NCBI GenBank assembly: GCA_963805505.1
Contig: CAWDUP010000007.1
Span: 930,001-994,000, forward strand
DNA: 64,000 bases
Direction of reading: 5' to 3'
Origin: JANPBY01 sp963805505
Lineage (GTDB): Bacteria; Actinomycetota; Actinomycetes; DATJPE01
Below the pieces are notes generated by a model that did not search any database, was not told the origin of the DNA, and saw nothing but the letters and a program-made list of their open reading frames with translations. Positions 17,085 to 25,470 of this stretch are shown here, piece after piece (the first letter of the stretch is position 1; every line of letters begins with the position of its first letter). The position numbers and the translations under genes are program-made.

Positions 17085-17594
17085 ATGACCCCCGCCCCCC
17101 GAGCCCTCCTGGCGCTCGTCCTCCCGCTGACCGTCGCCAGCACGCTTCTGGTTGCCTGCGGCGAGCCCAACGACAGCTCGAGCACGGTCTCCGCGGTCGA
17201 TCGCACCCAGAGCCCGGCTGACTCGCCCACCGCGTCCGGCGGTGGCGCGACCAAGAGCTCGAAACCCGCAGAAACTGTCCAAGGCAGCTACATCGGACTC
17301 GACGCCTACACCGCGGCCAAGGCGAAGTACGCCGACACGACGACCGTGCTGTTCTTCGCCGCCTCGTGGTGCCCCACCTGCCGGGAGGCGGACAAGAACC
17401 TCACGGCTGCACAGGACGATCTCCCGGCCGGGCTCACGGTGGTCAAGGTCGACTACGACAGCGCCACGGACCTCCGGCAGAAATACGGCGTGACGGTGCA
17501 GCACACATTCGTCCAGGTCGATGCCGACGGTAACGAGCTCGCCAAGTGGGTCGGCAGCTATACGCCTGAGGAGATCCAGAGCCAGGTCGTCTGA
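17085..17594 (+). CDS. thioredoxin-fold lipoprotein (TlpA-like)
   Basis: A 169-residue exported lipoprotein. The lipobox is LLVAC with the acylated Cys25, followed by a Ser/Thr/Pro linker (about 28-62). The thioredoxin domain has active site Trp95-Cys96-Pro-Thr-Cys99. Outside the membrane it would reduce or oxidise protein thiols. One base after its stop begins a CcdA-type membrane reductase gene, the usual electron donor for such proteins, so the two likely form one redox pathway. Confidence 0.9.
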   Translation: MTPAPRALLALVLPLTVASTLLVACGEPNDSSSTVSAVDRTQSPADSPTASGGGATKSSKPAETVQGSYIGLDAYTAAKAKYADTTTVLFFAASWCPTCREADKNLTAAQDDLPAGLTVVKVDYDSATDLRQKYGVTVQHTFVQVDADGNELAKWVGSYTPEEIQSQVV

Positions 17595-17595
17595 C

Positions 17596-18438
17596 GTGCC
17601 TCTCCTCGTCGTAGGCGCCCTGATCGCTGGGATCCTGACGACACTCGCTCCGTGCGTGCTCCCCCTCCTCCCGGTGATCGTCGGGGGGTCGGTGGCGCCC
17701 ACGCGTGCGCAACCAACCGTCTTGTCCGCAACCGTCCGTGGGCCGGTCGTCCCAGGCGTCGAGCAGGCCCCCGGGGGGGCAACCCACGCCGAGGACACGG
17801 GACGGACCGAGCTGACCGACCGGCAGCGAGCCATCGTCATCGCGATCTCGCTCGGCCTCTCCGTCGCGATCTTCACCCTGGCTCTGCGGGCCAGCACCGC
17901 CCTGCTCGGCGTCCCGCCGTGGCTGTGGGCGTGGGTGTCCGGTGGGATCCTCATCGCCCTCGGTCTGGTGAGTGTCTTTCCCCAGCTGTGGGAGCGTCTC
18001 TCCGGGGCGATGAGCCTGCAGGGCCGGTCCAACGCAGCCTTGGGGCGCGGCCGTACGGCCGGTGGTCTCACTGGCCCGATCCTCACCGGGGCCGCGCTCG
18101 GCCCGGTCTTCTCCAGCTGCAGCCCCTTCTACGCCTACCTGGTGGCGACCCTGCTTCCGGCCTCGGCGCTCCAAGGCTTGGCGCTTCTCGCGGCCTACGT
18201 CATCGGGCTGTCGGGGACGCTGCTCGCCCTCTCCTTGCTCGGTCAGCGGCTGATCAGGCACCTGCGCTGGGCTGCCGACCCGAACGGCTGGTTCCGTCGC
18301 ACGATCGGTGTGCTGTTCATCGCCGTCGGCCTGCTCGTGCTGACCGGGACCGACAAGGACATCCAGACCTGGCTGGTCGAGCACAACCCGTTGGAGCAGG
18401 TCACAGTGTTCGACCAGTCCTTCATCCCCGAGTCCTAG
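17596..18438 (+). CDS. CcdA/DsbD-like thiol:disulfide transporter
   Basis: A 280-residue protein with about six membrane helices. It carries the two conserved cysteine sites of the CcdA family: APCVLPLLPV in the first helix (about residues 18-27) and SSCSPFYAY in the fourth. These cysteines pass electrons from cytoplasmic thioredoxin across the membrane. An acidic/Pro loop (about 36-72) separates helices 1 and 2. The start is GTG at 17596, one base after the TlpA-like gene. In actinobacteria CcdA serves cytochrome c maturation or extracytoplasmic thiol repair; no ccs genes lie next to it here. Confidence 0.88.
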   Translation: MPLLVVGALIAGILTTLAPCVLPLLPVIVGGSVAPTRAQPTVLSATVRGPVVPGVEQAPGGATHAEDTGRTELTDRQRAIVIAISLGLSVAIFTLALRASTALLGVPPWLWAWVSGGILIALGLVSVFPQLWERLSGAMSLQGRSNAALGRGRTAGGLTGPILTGAALGPVFSSCSPFYAYLVATLLPASALQGLALLAAYVIGLSGTLLALSLLGQRLIRHLRWAADPNGWFRRTIGVLFIAVGLLVLTGTDKDIQTWLVEHNPLEQVTVFDQSFIPES

Positions 18439-18484
18439 CGCGTCACGGCCCGTTGACCCGGTGCCTTACGATGGACCACTACCT

Positions 18485-18557
18485 TCCGGCGTAGCTCAGT
18501 TGGCAGAGCGTTCGACTGTTAATCGAAATGTCGCTGGTTCGAGCCCAGCCGCCGGAG
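18485..18557 (+). tRNA. tRNA-Asn (GTT)
   Basis: A full cloverleaf with acceptor TCCGGCG/CGCCGGA, D-stem GCTC/GAGC, anticodon GTT in a CTGTTAA loop, and T-loop TTCGAGC. The discriminator is G. CCA is not encoded. TACGAT at 18467-18472 could be its -10 element. Confidence 0.97.
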
Positions 18558-18588
18558 CCCTGAACACCTGAGGCGACGATCCCGCGCC

Positions 18589-19092
18589 TCACGCGCCATA
18601 CCAGCCACGCATGCGCGCCAGTTCTCGGTCGGCCGCCGCCCGCAGCGTCGGGTCGCTCGGGTCTATCCCCGCATCGAACAGCACGGTCCAGTGCAGCCGG
18701 TCGCTGTCGACCACCCGGCGTCCGGTGATCCGCGCGCCCACCGGCTCGTCGCCGCCGATCAGGACGACTCGTTCGCTCACGACGATCGATGCGGTCACGC
18801 GCTCGCGTACGGCCTCCGGCACGCGTCCCTCCTCTTCGAGCAGGACTCGGTGCCTCGTGCTCCCTCCGATCTCGAGCACCTCCAGAACGGGGCTGTCCCA
18901 GGTGGCGCTCTCGACCCGGTCCCAGGAGATCCGGTGTGACTCGCCGTTGCGCTGTGGAAGGTAGAGCGCCTCACGGGTGACCGCCACGCCAGCACCTGAA
19001 GGAGTCGCCGCCGAGGCGAGAATCCGCTCACCCGGGTTGACCTCGACCTTGTCCCCCGAAGACTTGCGAGACCAGCCGGGCAACGCGCTCAC
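18589..19092 (-). CDS. conserved hypothetical protein coupled to dnaG
   Basis: A 167-residue soluble protein beginning at GTG 19092, which overlaps the dnaG stop as GTGA. The N-half is beta-rich (ALYLPQRNGESHRISWDRVESATW) and resembles a PH-like or lipid-binding beta sandwich. The C-half is acidic and helical and ends in RMRGWYGA. No function is recognised. The coupled position behind dnaG is its only functional clue. Confidence 0.75.
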   Translation of the reverse strand: MSALPGWSRKSSGDKVEVNPGERILASAATPSGAGVAVTREALYLPQRNGESHRISWDRVESATWDSPVLEVLEIGGSTRHRVLLEEEGRVPEAVRERVTASIVVSERVVLIGGDEPVGARITGRRVVDSDRLHWTVLFDAGIDPSDPTLRAAADRELARMRGWYGA

Positions 19093-20987
19093 TTCGCCCC
19101 GAGGGCGACCTCGCGCAGATCACGTCGGACCTGCTCGAGGCTCAGCAGCTCAGCGAAGACTCGGTTGTATTCCGTGGTGTCGCTCGGATCGACTCGCTGA
19201 AGCTGGGAACGCAGCTCGACGACCTGCTTGGTCACCACTCGCTCGCGGATCCGGGCGACCTGCTCACCCACATACCGCGAGTCGACAGCCCCATCGACAC
19301 GCAGCGGCTCGACAGCCAGCTCGGTGACCAACGACCGCGAGACGTCGTCCTCGCAGGCGGCCCGCACGGCATCGACCCAGGTCTGCGGGGTCTCGGCACC
19401 GTGCGCCGGCCCGCCGGCAGCATGCACGGCGCGAGCCACGGCGGCGTAGGTCGGGTGCGGAAAGGCCTCCGGGCCAAGTCCGGCCCAGCCGTCGTCAACC
19501 AGCCCAGGCACTTGGAGGCAGACCTTGAGCGCCTCCCGATCGACTGCGGCGACCCGGTCGGCCGGGTCAGGGCGTCGCAGTCCGGCGGTGCCGGCGGCGG
19601 GCTGCGTCGTCGTTTCCGTCCCTTGACTCGACGTCGCAGGTCGGGACGCCGTACGGCTGCCCGCCCGGGCAGCCTGCTGCACCGCGGCGACCACCGGGCC
19701 GATCTCCATGCCCAGCCAGCCGCCCAAGGAGCGCGCGTACTCGGGGCGCAGCGACTGGTCACGGATCTGCGCGACCACCGGCGCCGCCTCGTTCAGCGCG
19801 GCGATCCGTCCTTCGGGCGTGGTGAGGTCATGGGTGGCGAGCACCGACCGGATGGCGAACTCGAACAGCGGCAACCGCCGCTCGACCAGGGCACGAACTG
19901 CCTCGTCGCCGTGCTGCAGACGCAGGTCGCAGGGGTCCAGCCCGGTCGGCTCCACGGCGACGAACGTCCGCGCGACGAAGCGCTGGTCCTCGCCGAACGC
20001 CCGCAGCGCAGCCTTCTGACCTGCAGCGTCGCCATCAAAGGTGAACACCACCTCCCCGCGGAACGTGTCGTCGTCCATGAGCAGCCGACGCAGCACCTTG
20101 ATGTGCTCGGCCCCGAACGACGTCCCGCAGGTCGCGATCGCGGTGGTGACGCCGGCGAGGTGGCAGGCCATGACGTCGGTGTAACCCTCGACGACAACGG
20201 CCTGCTGCTGCTTGGCCACGTCCCGCTTGGCCAGGTCGAGGCCGTACAGCACATGGCTCTTCTTGTAGATCGCCGTCTCGGGGGTGTTGAGGTATTTGGG
20301 GCCTTCGTCGGTCTCGTGCAGCCGCCGGGCTCCGAAACCGACCACGTCGCCGGCGAGGTCACGAATCGGCCAGAGCAAGCGTCCACGGAACCGGTCGTAA
20401 ACCCCACGATTTCCCTGCACGAGGAGCCCGCTGGCGAGCAGCTCGTCCTCGCCGAACCCCTTGCCGCGAAGGTGCCGGGTCAAGTTGTCCCACCCCTGCG
20501 GCGCATAGCCGACCCCGAAGTGCTCCGCCGCGGCCTGGTCGAACCCGCGGTCGGTCAGGAAGGTCCGGCCGATGGCGGCCTCGGCCGATCCGAGCTGCTC
20601 CTGGAAGTACGCGGCCGCCGCCGCGTGCGCAGCGACCAGCCGAGTGCGCTGTCCCTGCTGGCGCCCCGGGGCGGAGCCGGCCTCCTCGTAGCGCAGCTGC
20701 ACACCCACGCGTCCGGCGAGGTGCTCGACGGCCTCGGCGAAGCTCAGATGGTCGACGGCGCGCAAGAACCCGATGACGTCGCCACCCTCGCCGCAGCCGA
20801 AGCAGTAGTAGAGGCCCTTGGCCGGGCTGACCTGGAACGACGGCGACTTCTCGTCGTGGAACGGACACAGACCCTTGAGGTTTCCACCCCCTGCGGACTT
20901 GAGCTGGACCCGCTCCCCGACGACGTCCTCGATGCGGGAGCGCTCACGGACCAGCGCGACATCCTCGGTCACGATCCGGCCAGCCAT
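19089..20987 (-). CDS. dnaG: DNA primase (DnaG)
   Basis: DnaG makes RNA primers at the replication fork. The 632-residue protein starts at ATG 20987 with MAGRIVTEDV. The zinc-binding set is Cys41, His44, Cys62 and Cys65 (CPFHDEKSPSF...CFGCGEGGD). The TOPRIM catalytic core includes VVEGYTDV (Glu) and FTFDGDAAG (Asp-x-Asp). The frame stays open upstream to 21185, but that extension is Arg/Pro-rich and not conserved. It is followed by a coupled hypothetical gene. Confidence 0.97.
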   Translation of the reverse strand: MAGRIVTEDVALVRERSRIEDVVGERVQLKSAGGGNLKGLCPFHDEKSPSFQVSPAKGLYYCFGCGEGGDVIGFLRAVDHLSFAEAVEHLAGRVGVQLRYEEAGSAPGRQQGQRTRLVAAHAAAAAYFQEQLGSAEAAIGRTFLTDRGFDQAAAEHFGVGYAPQGWDNLTRHLRGKGFGEDELLASGLLVQGNRGVYDRFRGRLLWPIRDLAGDVVGFGARRLHETDEGPKYLNTPETAIYKKSHVLYGLDLAKRDVAKQQQAVVVEGYTDVMACHLAGVTTAIATCGTSFGAEHIKVLRRLLMDDDTFRGEVVFTFDGDAAGQKAALRAFGEDQRFVARTFVAVEPTGLDPCDLRLQHGDEAVRALVERRLPLFEFAIRSVLATHDLTTPEGRIAALNEAAPVVAQIRDQSLRPEYARSLGGWLGMEIGPVVAAVQQAARAGSRTASRPATSSQGTETTTQPAAGTAGLRRPDPADRVAAVDREALKVCLQVPGLVDDGWAGLGPEAFPHPTYAAVARAVHAAGGPAHGAETPQTWVDAVRAACEDDVSRSLVTELAVEPLRVDGAVDSRYVGEQVARIRERVVTKQVVELRSQLQRVDPSDTTEYNRVFAELLSLEQVRRDLREVALGAK

Positions 20988-21055
20988 AGCTCGTGAGTCT
21001 ACGGACGCCGGCTCGCGCCCGGCACCACGGAACCCACTGCTGTGTACGGCCGCCG

Positions 21056-21625
21056 CTATTCGGCGCGGACGTCGAGCCCGAGCGCCCCGGCCAGGACCGA
21101 TGCCTGCTCCCAGGTGATCACCGAACCCTTGATCTGGGTCTCGAGCGGGTTCAGCGTCGAGAGGTCGCTGCCACGCAGGTCGCAATCGGTCAGATCAGCT
21201 CCGGTCAACCAGGCTCCAGACAGGTCCACCGCGCGAAGCGTGGAGCCCGCGAGGCGCGCCTTGGTGAGATCGGCTTCGCGAAGCCGTACGTCCTCGGCCT
21301 TGAGACCGCTCAGGTCGGCCGAGGCGAGCCCCGCGAACGACCAGTCCCCGCCGATGATCTTGAGCAGCGAGAAGCTGCACCTCTCGAAGGACGACCCGAC
21401 CAGCTTGCACCGAGTGAACGAGGCGTCGAAGAAGTTGCCCGACACGAAGCGACAGTTGGTGAAAGCAGTCTCCAGGTGGGTCGAACAGTTGAAGGCGCAG
21501 GACCGGAAGGTGCAGTCGACGAACTCGCTCGCGTGCGTGCTGATCTCCGTGAAGTCCTGGTCGACGAAAACCTCGTCGGCAAAGCGCTCCCCTTCGAGCT
21601 CGCGTCCGGACCAGTCCTCAGCCAT
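21056..21625 (-). CDS. pentapeptide-repeat protein
   Basis: A 189-residue protein with about twenty A(D/N)LXX-type pentapeptides (for example SADLS, EADLT, GADLT and CDLRGSDLS), which fold as a right-handed quadrilateral beta helix. The N-terminal half has Cys/Phe at the central positions (CTFRSCAFNCS) and the C-terminal half Leu. The MfpA/Qnr subgroup mimics DNA and protects gyrase, but this family is diverse and that role is not shown here. It is divergent from the peroxiredoxin gene. Confidence 0.85.
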   Translation of the reverse strand: MAEDWSGRELEGERFADEVFVDQDFTEISTHASEFVDCTFRSCAFNCSTHLETAFTNCRFVSGNFFDASFTRCKLVGSSFERCSFSLLKIIGGDWSFAGLASADLSGLKAEDVRLREADLTKARLAGSTLRAVDLSGAWLTGADLTDCDLRGSDLSTLNPLETQIKGSVITWEQASVLAGALGLDVRAE

Positions 21626-21708
21626 CCCGGCACGCTAGCCGAGTCGATTGATTGGACCGTAAGTGGCCTTCAGGTCAGGTCGGCAGCGGATCTGCCGATG
21701 ACCAGGAC

Positions 21709-22176
21709 ATGGCGCTGCTCGTAGGTTCGACCGCTCCAGACTTCGTCCTGCCCGGTTGGTCGGACCGCTCGGAGTCGACGTTCCACCTGTCCCGCGAGCA
21801 CGGGCACCCGGTGGTCTTGGCGTTCTACCCAGGCGACGAGCGGCTGGTCTGCACCCGCCAGCTGTGCGCCTACTCCGACAGCCTGGCCGACCTCCACCTG
21901 TTCGACGCCGTCGTGTGGGGGATCTCTCCGCAGGACATCGACTCCCATCGGGCCTTCGCCGATGGCAGGCGGTTGAGCATGCCGCTGCTGTCCGACCACG
22001 GGAAGGCGGTTGCCCGCGACTACGGCATCGTCGGGCCTATGGGACTTCGTCGATCGGTGTTCGTCATCGACGCGGCAGGTCGGATCGCCTGGCGGCGAGT
22101 GACGGCCGTGAACCTGACTTTCCCCAGCGTCGGGGAGATCAAGGCTGCCCTCAACGAGGTCGCGGCAGCTGCCTGA
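21709..22176 (+). CDS. peroxiredoxin (AhpC/TSA, BCP-like)
   Basis: A 155-residue thioredoxin-fold peroxidase that reduces hydroperoxides. The expected peroxidatic Cys48 lies in YPGDERLVCTRQLC, with a second Cys53 five residues on, matching the Cys spacing of the bacterioferritin-comigratory (PrxQ) subgroup. The usual PxxxTxxC motif is altered to PGDERLVC: Thr is replaced by Arg, so peroxidase efficiency may differ. ATG 21709 is chosen over 21652 because the conserved domain begins with VGSTAPDFVLP. Confidence 0.85.
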   Translation: MALLVGSTAPDFVLPGWSDRSESTFHLSREHGHPVVLAFYPGDERLVCTRQLCAYSDSLADLHLFDAVVWGISPQDIDSHRAFADGRRLSMPLLSDHGKAVARDYGIVGPMGLRRSVFVIDAAGRIAWRRVTAVNLTFPSVGEIKAALNEVAAAA

Positions 22177-22191
22177 AGCACGCCGCGCCGC

Positions 22192-22995
22192 TCACTGAAG
22201 ATCCAGCACGAGAGCGACGACCTCGCGGAAACTCTTCGGCCACCCCGCCTCATCGGGGCACGCACCCGGCAGCCGTCCAGCCAGCACCCGGAACAGCGTT
22301 GCCCGAACAAGCACCTGTGGGCCGTGGATGGCTGCCTCCGCGCGAGCCTCGTCGTCCGTAGCGCCGTACCAGAGCAGTCCGTCGACGACAGCCACAGCTC
22401 GCGCATATGCCGCGGGGCGCCAGTAGAGCGACAGGTCGATGACCGTCGGCAGCTCACCCTCGTTGAAGAGCACGTTGCCGGCCACATCTCCATGAACCAG
22501 CTGCGCGGGGAGGTCCACCTGGCGCAAGGCACGGCACAGGTCGGCCACCAGCTCGTCGTCGGCCAACTTGGTTGGGACGGGCAACTCACCCCACGCCATT
22601 CGATCCGCCACCGCCCACCGGTGGCTACGCGCCGCAATGAAGGCGGGACATTCGACGTCCTTCAGGCATGCCTGCAGCGCATCGCAGACTTCGAGGATGT
22701 CGCCAAGTCGGGGCTCCGTCTCCGATTGCCAGGTTTGTCCCGGTGCCCATTGGGTCGCGCTCCAGCCGTCGGCTTCCCAGGATCCGTTGCCGGCGCGTAC
22801 GGGCTGCGCGAACTGGAAGCCCACGGGTCGGCTCCGGCTGACGAGCTCGCTGATCCACGCCGTCTCCAAGCCGTCGCTCGCCTTGAGGACAAGATCACCG
22901 GCGCGAAAGCTCGTACCCTGTCCGCCCTCGAGGGGCACGGCAGGACCGGCCACCCCGAAGGCAGCGAGAACGGCGGCCGTGGGGCCTACGTTCAC
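22192..22995 (-). CDS. aminoglycoside phosphotransferase-like kinase (TIGR02569-like)
   Basis: A 267-residue protein kinase-fold protein. It has the catalytic loop LVHGDVAGNVLFNEG (His-Gly-Asp, and Asn) and metal-binding Asp in VIDLSLYWRP. This matches the actinobacterial small-molecule kinase family known as TIGR02569. The start is GTG 22995, overlapping the stop of the upstream acetyltransferase gene as GTGA. The substrate is unknown and no resistance role should be assumed. Confidence 0.83.
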   Translation of the reverse strand: MNVGPTAAVLAAFGVAGPAVPLEGGQGTSFRAGDLVLKASDGLETAWISELVSRSRPVGFQFAQPVRAGNGSWEADGWSATQWAPGQTWQSETEPRLGDILEVCDALQACLKDVECPAFIAARSHRWAVADRMAWGELPVPTKLADDELVADLCRALRQVDLPAQLVHGDVAGNVLFNEGELPTVIDLSLYWRPAAYARAVAVVDGLLWYGATDDEARAEAAIHGPQVLVRATLFRVLAGRLPGACPDEAGWPKSFREVVALVLDLQ

Positions 22996-23495
22996 GCGAG
23001 CCCGATCCAAGCCCGGTAGTGCGGGATCTTGGCTGCTCCTCCGGACAGGAACTCCGAGCCGGTCGTGGCGAACCCGTGGCGGACGTAGAACTGCAGGGCC
23101 TGGGTCCGGGCGTTGCACCAGACCACTTCAGCCCCGCGGTCCCGTGCGGCGTGAAGTCCAAGTGCAAGCACCGCCGAACCGACGCCGTTTGAACGCAGGT
23201 CCTGCGCCGTCGCCATCCCCCGCAACCGCCATGCGGACCGACCCTCCGCGGCGGCTGGCACGAGCGCATCGAGCGGAGCATCGTCCTCGCCCGGCCCGGC
23301 GAAGTCCGCGGGGAAGATCGTGACGCAACCGATCACGCGATCACCGGAGCGGGCGGCGACGTTGATGCCTTGGTGCTCACCGGCATAGCGCGACGCATCG
23401 TAGGGCTGCCCCGGTCGTAGGACGGCCATCCGCAACCCGATCACTTCTTCGTGCGTCGCCAGACCCACACTCCACGGCGGTTCCTTCGCGATCAC
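22992..23495 (-). CDS. GNAT family N-acetyltransferase
   Basis: A 167-residue protein with the GNAT acetyl-CoA loop LRSNGVGSAVLALGLHAARDRG and the C-terminal QALQFYVRHGFATTG motif (aromatic-rich beta6/alpha4). The GTG at 23495 overlaps the dgt stop (GTGA). It is the middle gene of a dgt-GNAT-kinase chain joined by overlapping start/stop codons, so the three products should be co-translated. Confidence 0.87.
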   Translation of the reverse strand: MIAKEPPWSVGLATHEEVIGLRMAVLRPGQPYDASRYAGEHQGINVAARSGDRVIGCVTIFPADFAGPGEDDAPLDALVPAAAEGRSAWRLRGMATAQDLRSNGVGSAVLALGLHAARDRGAEVVWCNARTQALQFYVRHGFATTGSEFLSGGAAKIPHYRAWIGLA

Positions 23496-24748
23496 GACGT
23501 CAGCCGCCGGTGCCAGGCCATCGCCGAGGGGTCGGTGAGCGAGGCGATCTGATCGACGACGATCCGTAGCCTGGCCCGATCGTCCGGCGCGTCGAGGAAC
23601 GGCTGGGCGAACACCGGATCCAAGGTAGCGGGAGCGCCTAGGAGCACGGCTGCGCTGAGTTCTTGGACGAGCTCTCGCTGCACCGCGTAGGCCTCCGGAG
23701 CGCCAGCGCGTTCCATCACATAAACAGCGGTGACTGCCTTGAGCACGGCGCACTCATGGCGGGTCTGTTCGGGAACTTCGAGATCGGCCCGATAGCGGGT
23801 CAGGGGCTCAGGGCCGTGCAGGACGCGTGTCGCCTGCTCGGCAGCCGAGCAGAACCTGCCGATCAACGAAGAGGTCAGGCCCTTCAGCTCGGCCAGGGAA
23901 CGTTGCGTGCCGTCGTAGGTCGTTGGCCACCAGTCCTGATCCAGCAGTCGGTCGAGGGCGGCCTCGAGAGCCCCGGTCTCGGCCTGCCTCGCGTAGCGGT
24001 CACGGCACAGGGTGAGCAGGTGCGCTCGCTCGGTCCCCGACCGCAGAGCCCCGACCACCAGATGTCCCGCATGAAGCGCGTCCTCGAGGTCGTGCACGGA
24101 GTAGGCGACGTCGTCCGCCCAGTCCATGACCTGAGCCTCCAGACACCGACGTTCGCCGGACGCGCCCTCACGCAGCCAGTCGAAGACTTCGCGGTCCTCG
24201 GCGTAGACGCCGTACTTCGTCGTGCCCGGACGCGGTCCCCACGGGTACTTCGTCGCCGCGTCGAGGGATGCCCGTGTGAGGTTGAGTCCGACGCTGCGGC
24301 CGGCGGCTGAGAAGGCCTTGGCCTCGAGGCGGGTCAGGATGCGCAACGACTGCGCATTTCCCTCGAACCCGCCGCAGGGCGCGGCGACCTCGGCGAGGGC
24401 GATCTCGCCGTTGTGCCCAAAGGGCGGGTGTCCGAGGTCATGGGCCAGACAGGCGGTTTCGACCAGGTCGGGGTCGCAGCCGAGCGCATGGCCGAGCTCA
24501 CGGCCCACCTGACCGACTTCCATCGAATGCGTCAGGCGGGTGCGTGGAAAGTCACTCTCGTACGGCAGCACCACTTGGGTCTTGGCCGCGAGCCGTCGCA
24601 GCGCCGCGGAGTGCAGGACTCGGGCCCGGTCGCGCTCGAAGTCGCCACGCGGCTGCAGCATCGCTCGCTGATCGGGCTGTTCCTTGCGCCGCTCGGGGAC
24701 CCAGCGTTGGCGGTCCACCAACGAGTACTCCCCGACCGTCACCGACAC
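23492..24748 (-). CDS. dgt: deoxyguanosinetriphosphate triphosphohydrolase-like protein (Dgt)
   Basis: A 418-residue HD-superfamily enzyme that hydrolyses dNTPs to deoxynucleoside and triphosphate. The metal site is visible as His74 (RLTHSMEV), His103-Asp104 (AHDLGHPPFGHNGE) and a downstream Asp in MDWADDVAYSVHDLED. The arrangement near dnaG and dusB is typical of actinobacteria and links dNTP pool control with replication. Confidence 0.95.
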   Translation of the reverse strand: MSVTVGEYSLVDRQRWVPERRKEQPDQRAMLQPRGDFERDRARVLHSAALRRLAAKTQVVLPYESDFPRTRLTHSMEVGQVGRELGHALGCDPDLVETACLAHDLGHPPFGHNGEIALAEVAAPCGGFEGNAQSLRILTRLEAKAFSAAGRSVGLNLTRASLDAATKYPWGPRPGTTKYGVYAEDREVFDWLREGASGERRCLEAQVMDWADDVAYSVHDLEDALHAGHLVVGALRSGTERAHLLTLCRDRYARQAETGALEAALDRLLDQDWWPTTYDGTQRSLAELKGLTSSLIGRFCSAAEQATRVLHGPEPLTRYRADLEVPEQTRHECAVLKAVTAVYVMERAGAPEAYAVQRELVQELSAAVLLGAPATLDPVFAQPFLDAPDDRARLRIVVDQIASLTDPSAMAWHRRLTS

Positions 24749-24789
24749 AGGCCGAGCCTATGGCGAGGCCTCCCGACCGGGTCGCAGCA

Positions 24790-25470
24790 CTACCCCTGCC
24801 CGGCGAGGGTCCCGGTCAGACGCTGCCACTGAAAGGCCGCGTAGGCGCCGGTCTCCCGGATGATGTAGCGCGCCTCGGTGAAGCGCTCCTGGACCACTGG
24901 TCCGATGCGCGTCGGCGACGTTGTTGCCTGGATCCCGAGATGGCGGGCCATCTCGCGGGAGCGGAAGGAGTGCCAGGGGTCGGTGACGATCACGGCGGAG
25001 GTCCACCCCTGGTCCTCCATCAGTTTGTCAACCGCGACCATCGACGTCCAGGTGTCCCGACCCTCCCCCACCGCGATCACATCCGAAGCCTTCACCCCTT
25101 TGTCGACCAACCAGGCCTTCCCGGACTGCGCCTCAGTGAAGCGATCCGCCGGTCGCTTCCCACCGACTGTGATGATCGTCGGCGCGACACCGTCTTGATA
25201 CAGCGTCAGCGCGTGCTCCAGCCGCGCTTCGAGCACCGGCGAGGGCGTCCCGTCGTACTGGCTGGCCCCCAGCACCACGATCGCGTCGGCCCGGGAGCGT
25301 TCGTCCTCTCGCGCCACCCACCAGACTCGGAAGGCCGCCAACGCCAGCCAGACCATGATGCCGATGGCCAACAACAAGACGACGGCAACCAGCCACCGGA
25401 ACACGCGCCGGCCTGGACTCAGCTGTGGCCGCTGGCTGGCCCGCGGGATCGCCTCGGTCATCTCAGCCAC
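24790..25470 (-). CDS. YdcF/SanA family (DUF218) membrane-anchored protein
   Basis: A 226-residue protein with one N-terminal membrane helix (about residues 24-47) and a DUF218 domain. Visible motifs are DAIVVLGASQYDG at its first strand, ITVGGKRPADRFTEAQSG, EGRDTWTSMVAV, and VTDPWHSFRSREMARHLG. SanA members support envelope barrier function, possibly by acting on cell-wall intermediates; the reaction is unsettled. Its start overlaps the end of dusB by 8 bases. Confidence 0.88.
   Translation of the reverse strand: MAEMTEAIPRASQRPQLSPGRRVFRWLVAVVLLLAIGIMVWLALAAFRVWWVAREDERSRADAIVVLGASQYDGTPSPVLEARLEHALTLYQDGVAPTIITVGGKRPADRFTEAQSGKAWLVDKGVKASDVIAVGEGRDTWTSMVAVDKLMEDQGWTSAVIVTDPWHSFRSREMARHLGIQATTSPTRIGPVVQERFTEARYIIRETGAYAAFQWQRLTGTLAGQG

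Noticed and set aside
19401..20996. 531-codon open frame antisense to dnaG
   Set aside because: It mirrors dnaG in a GC-rich genome where antisense frames stay open; no protein family motif and no start context. The same applies to long frames antisense to leuA, fadD, the M6 protease and lepA.
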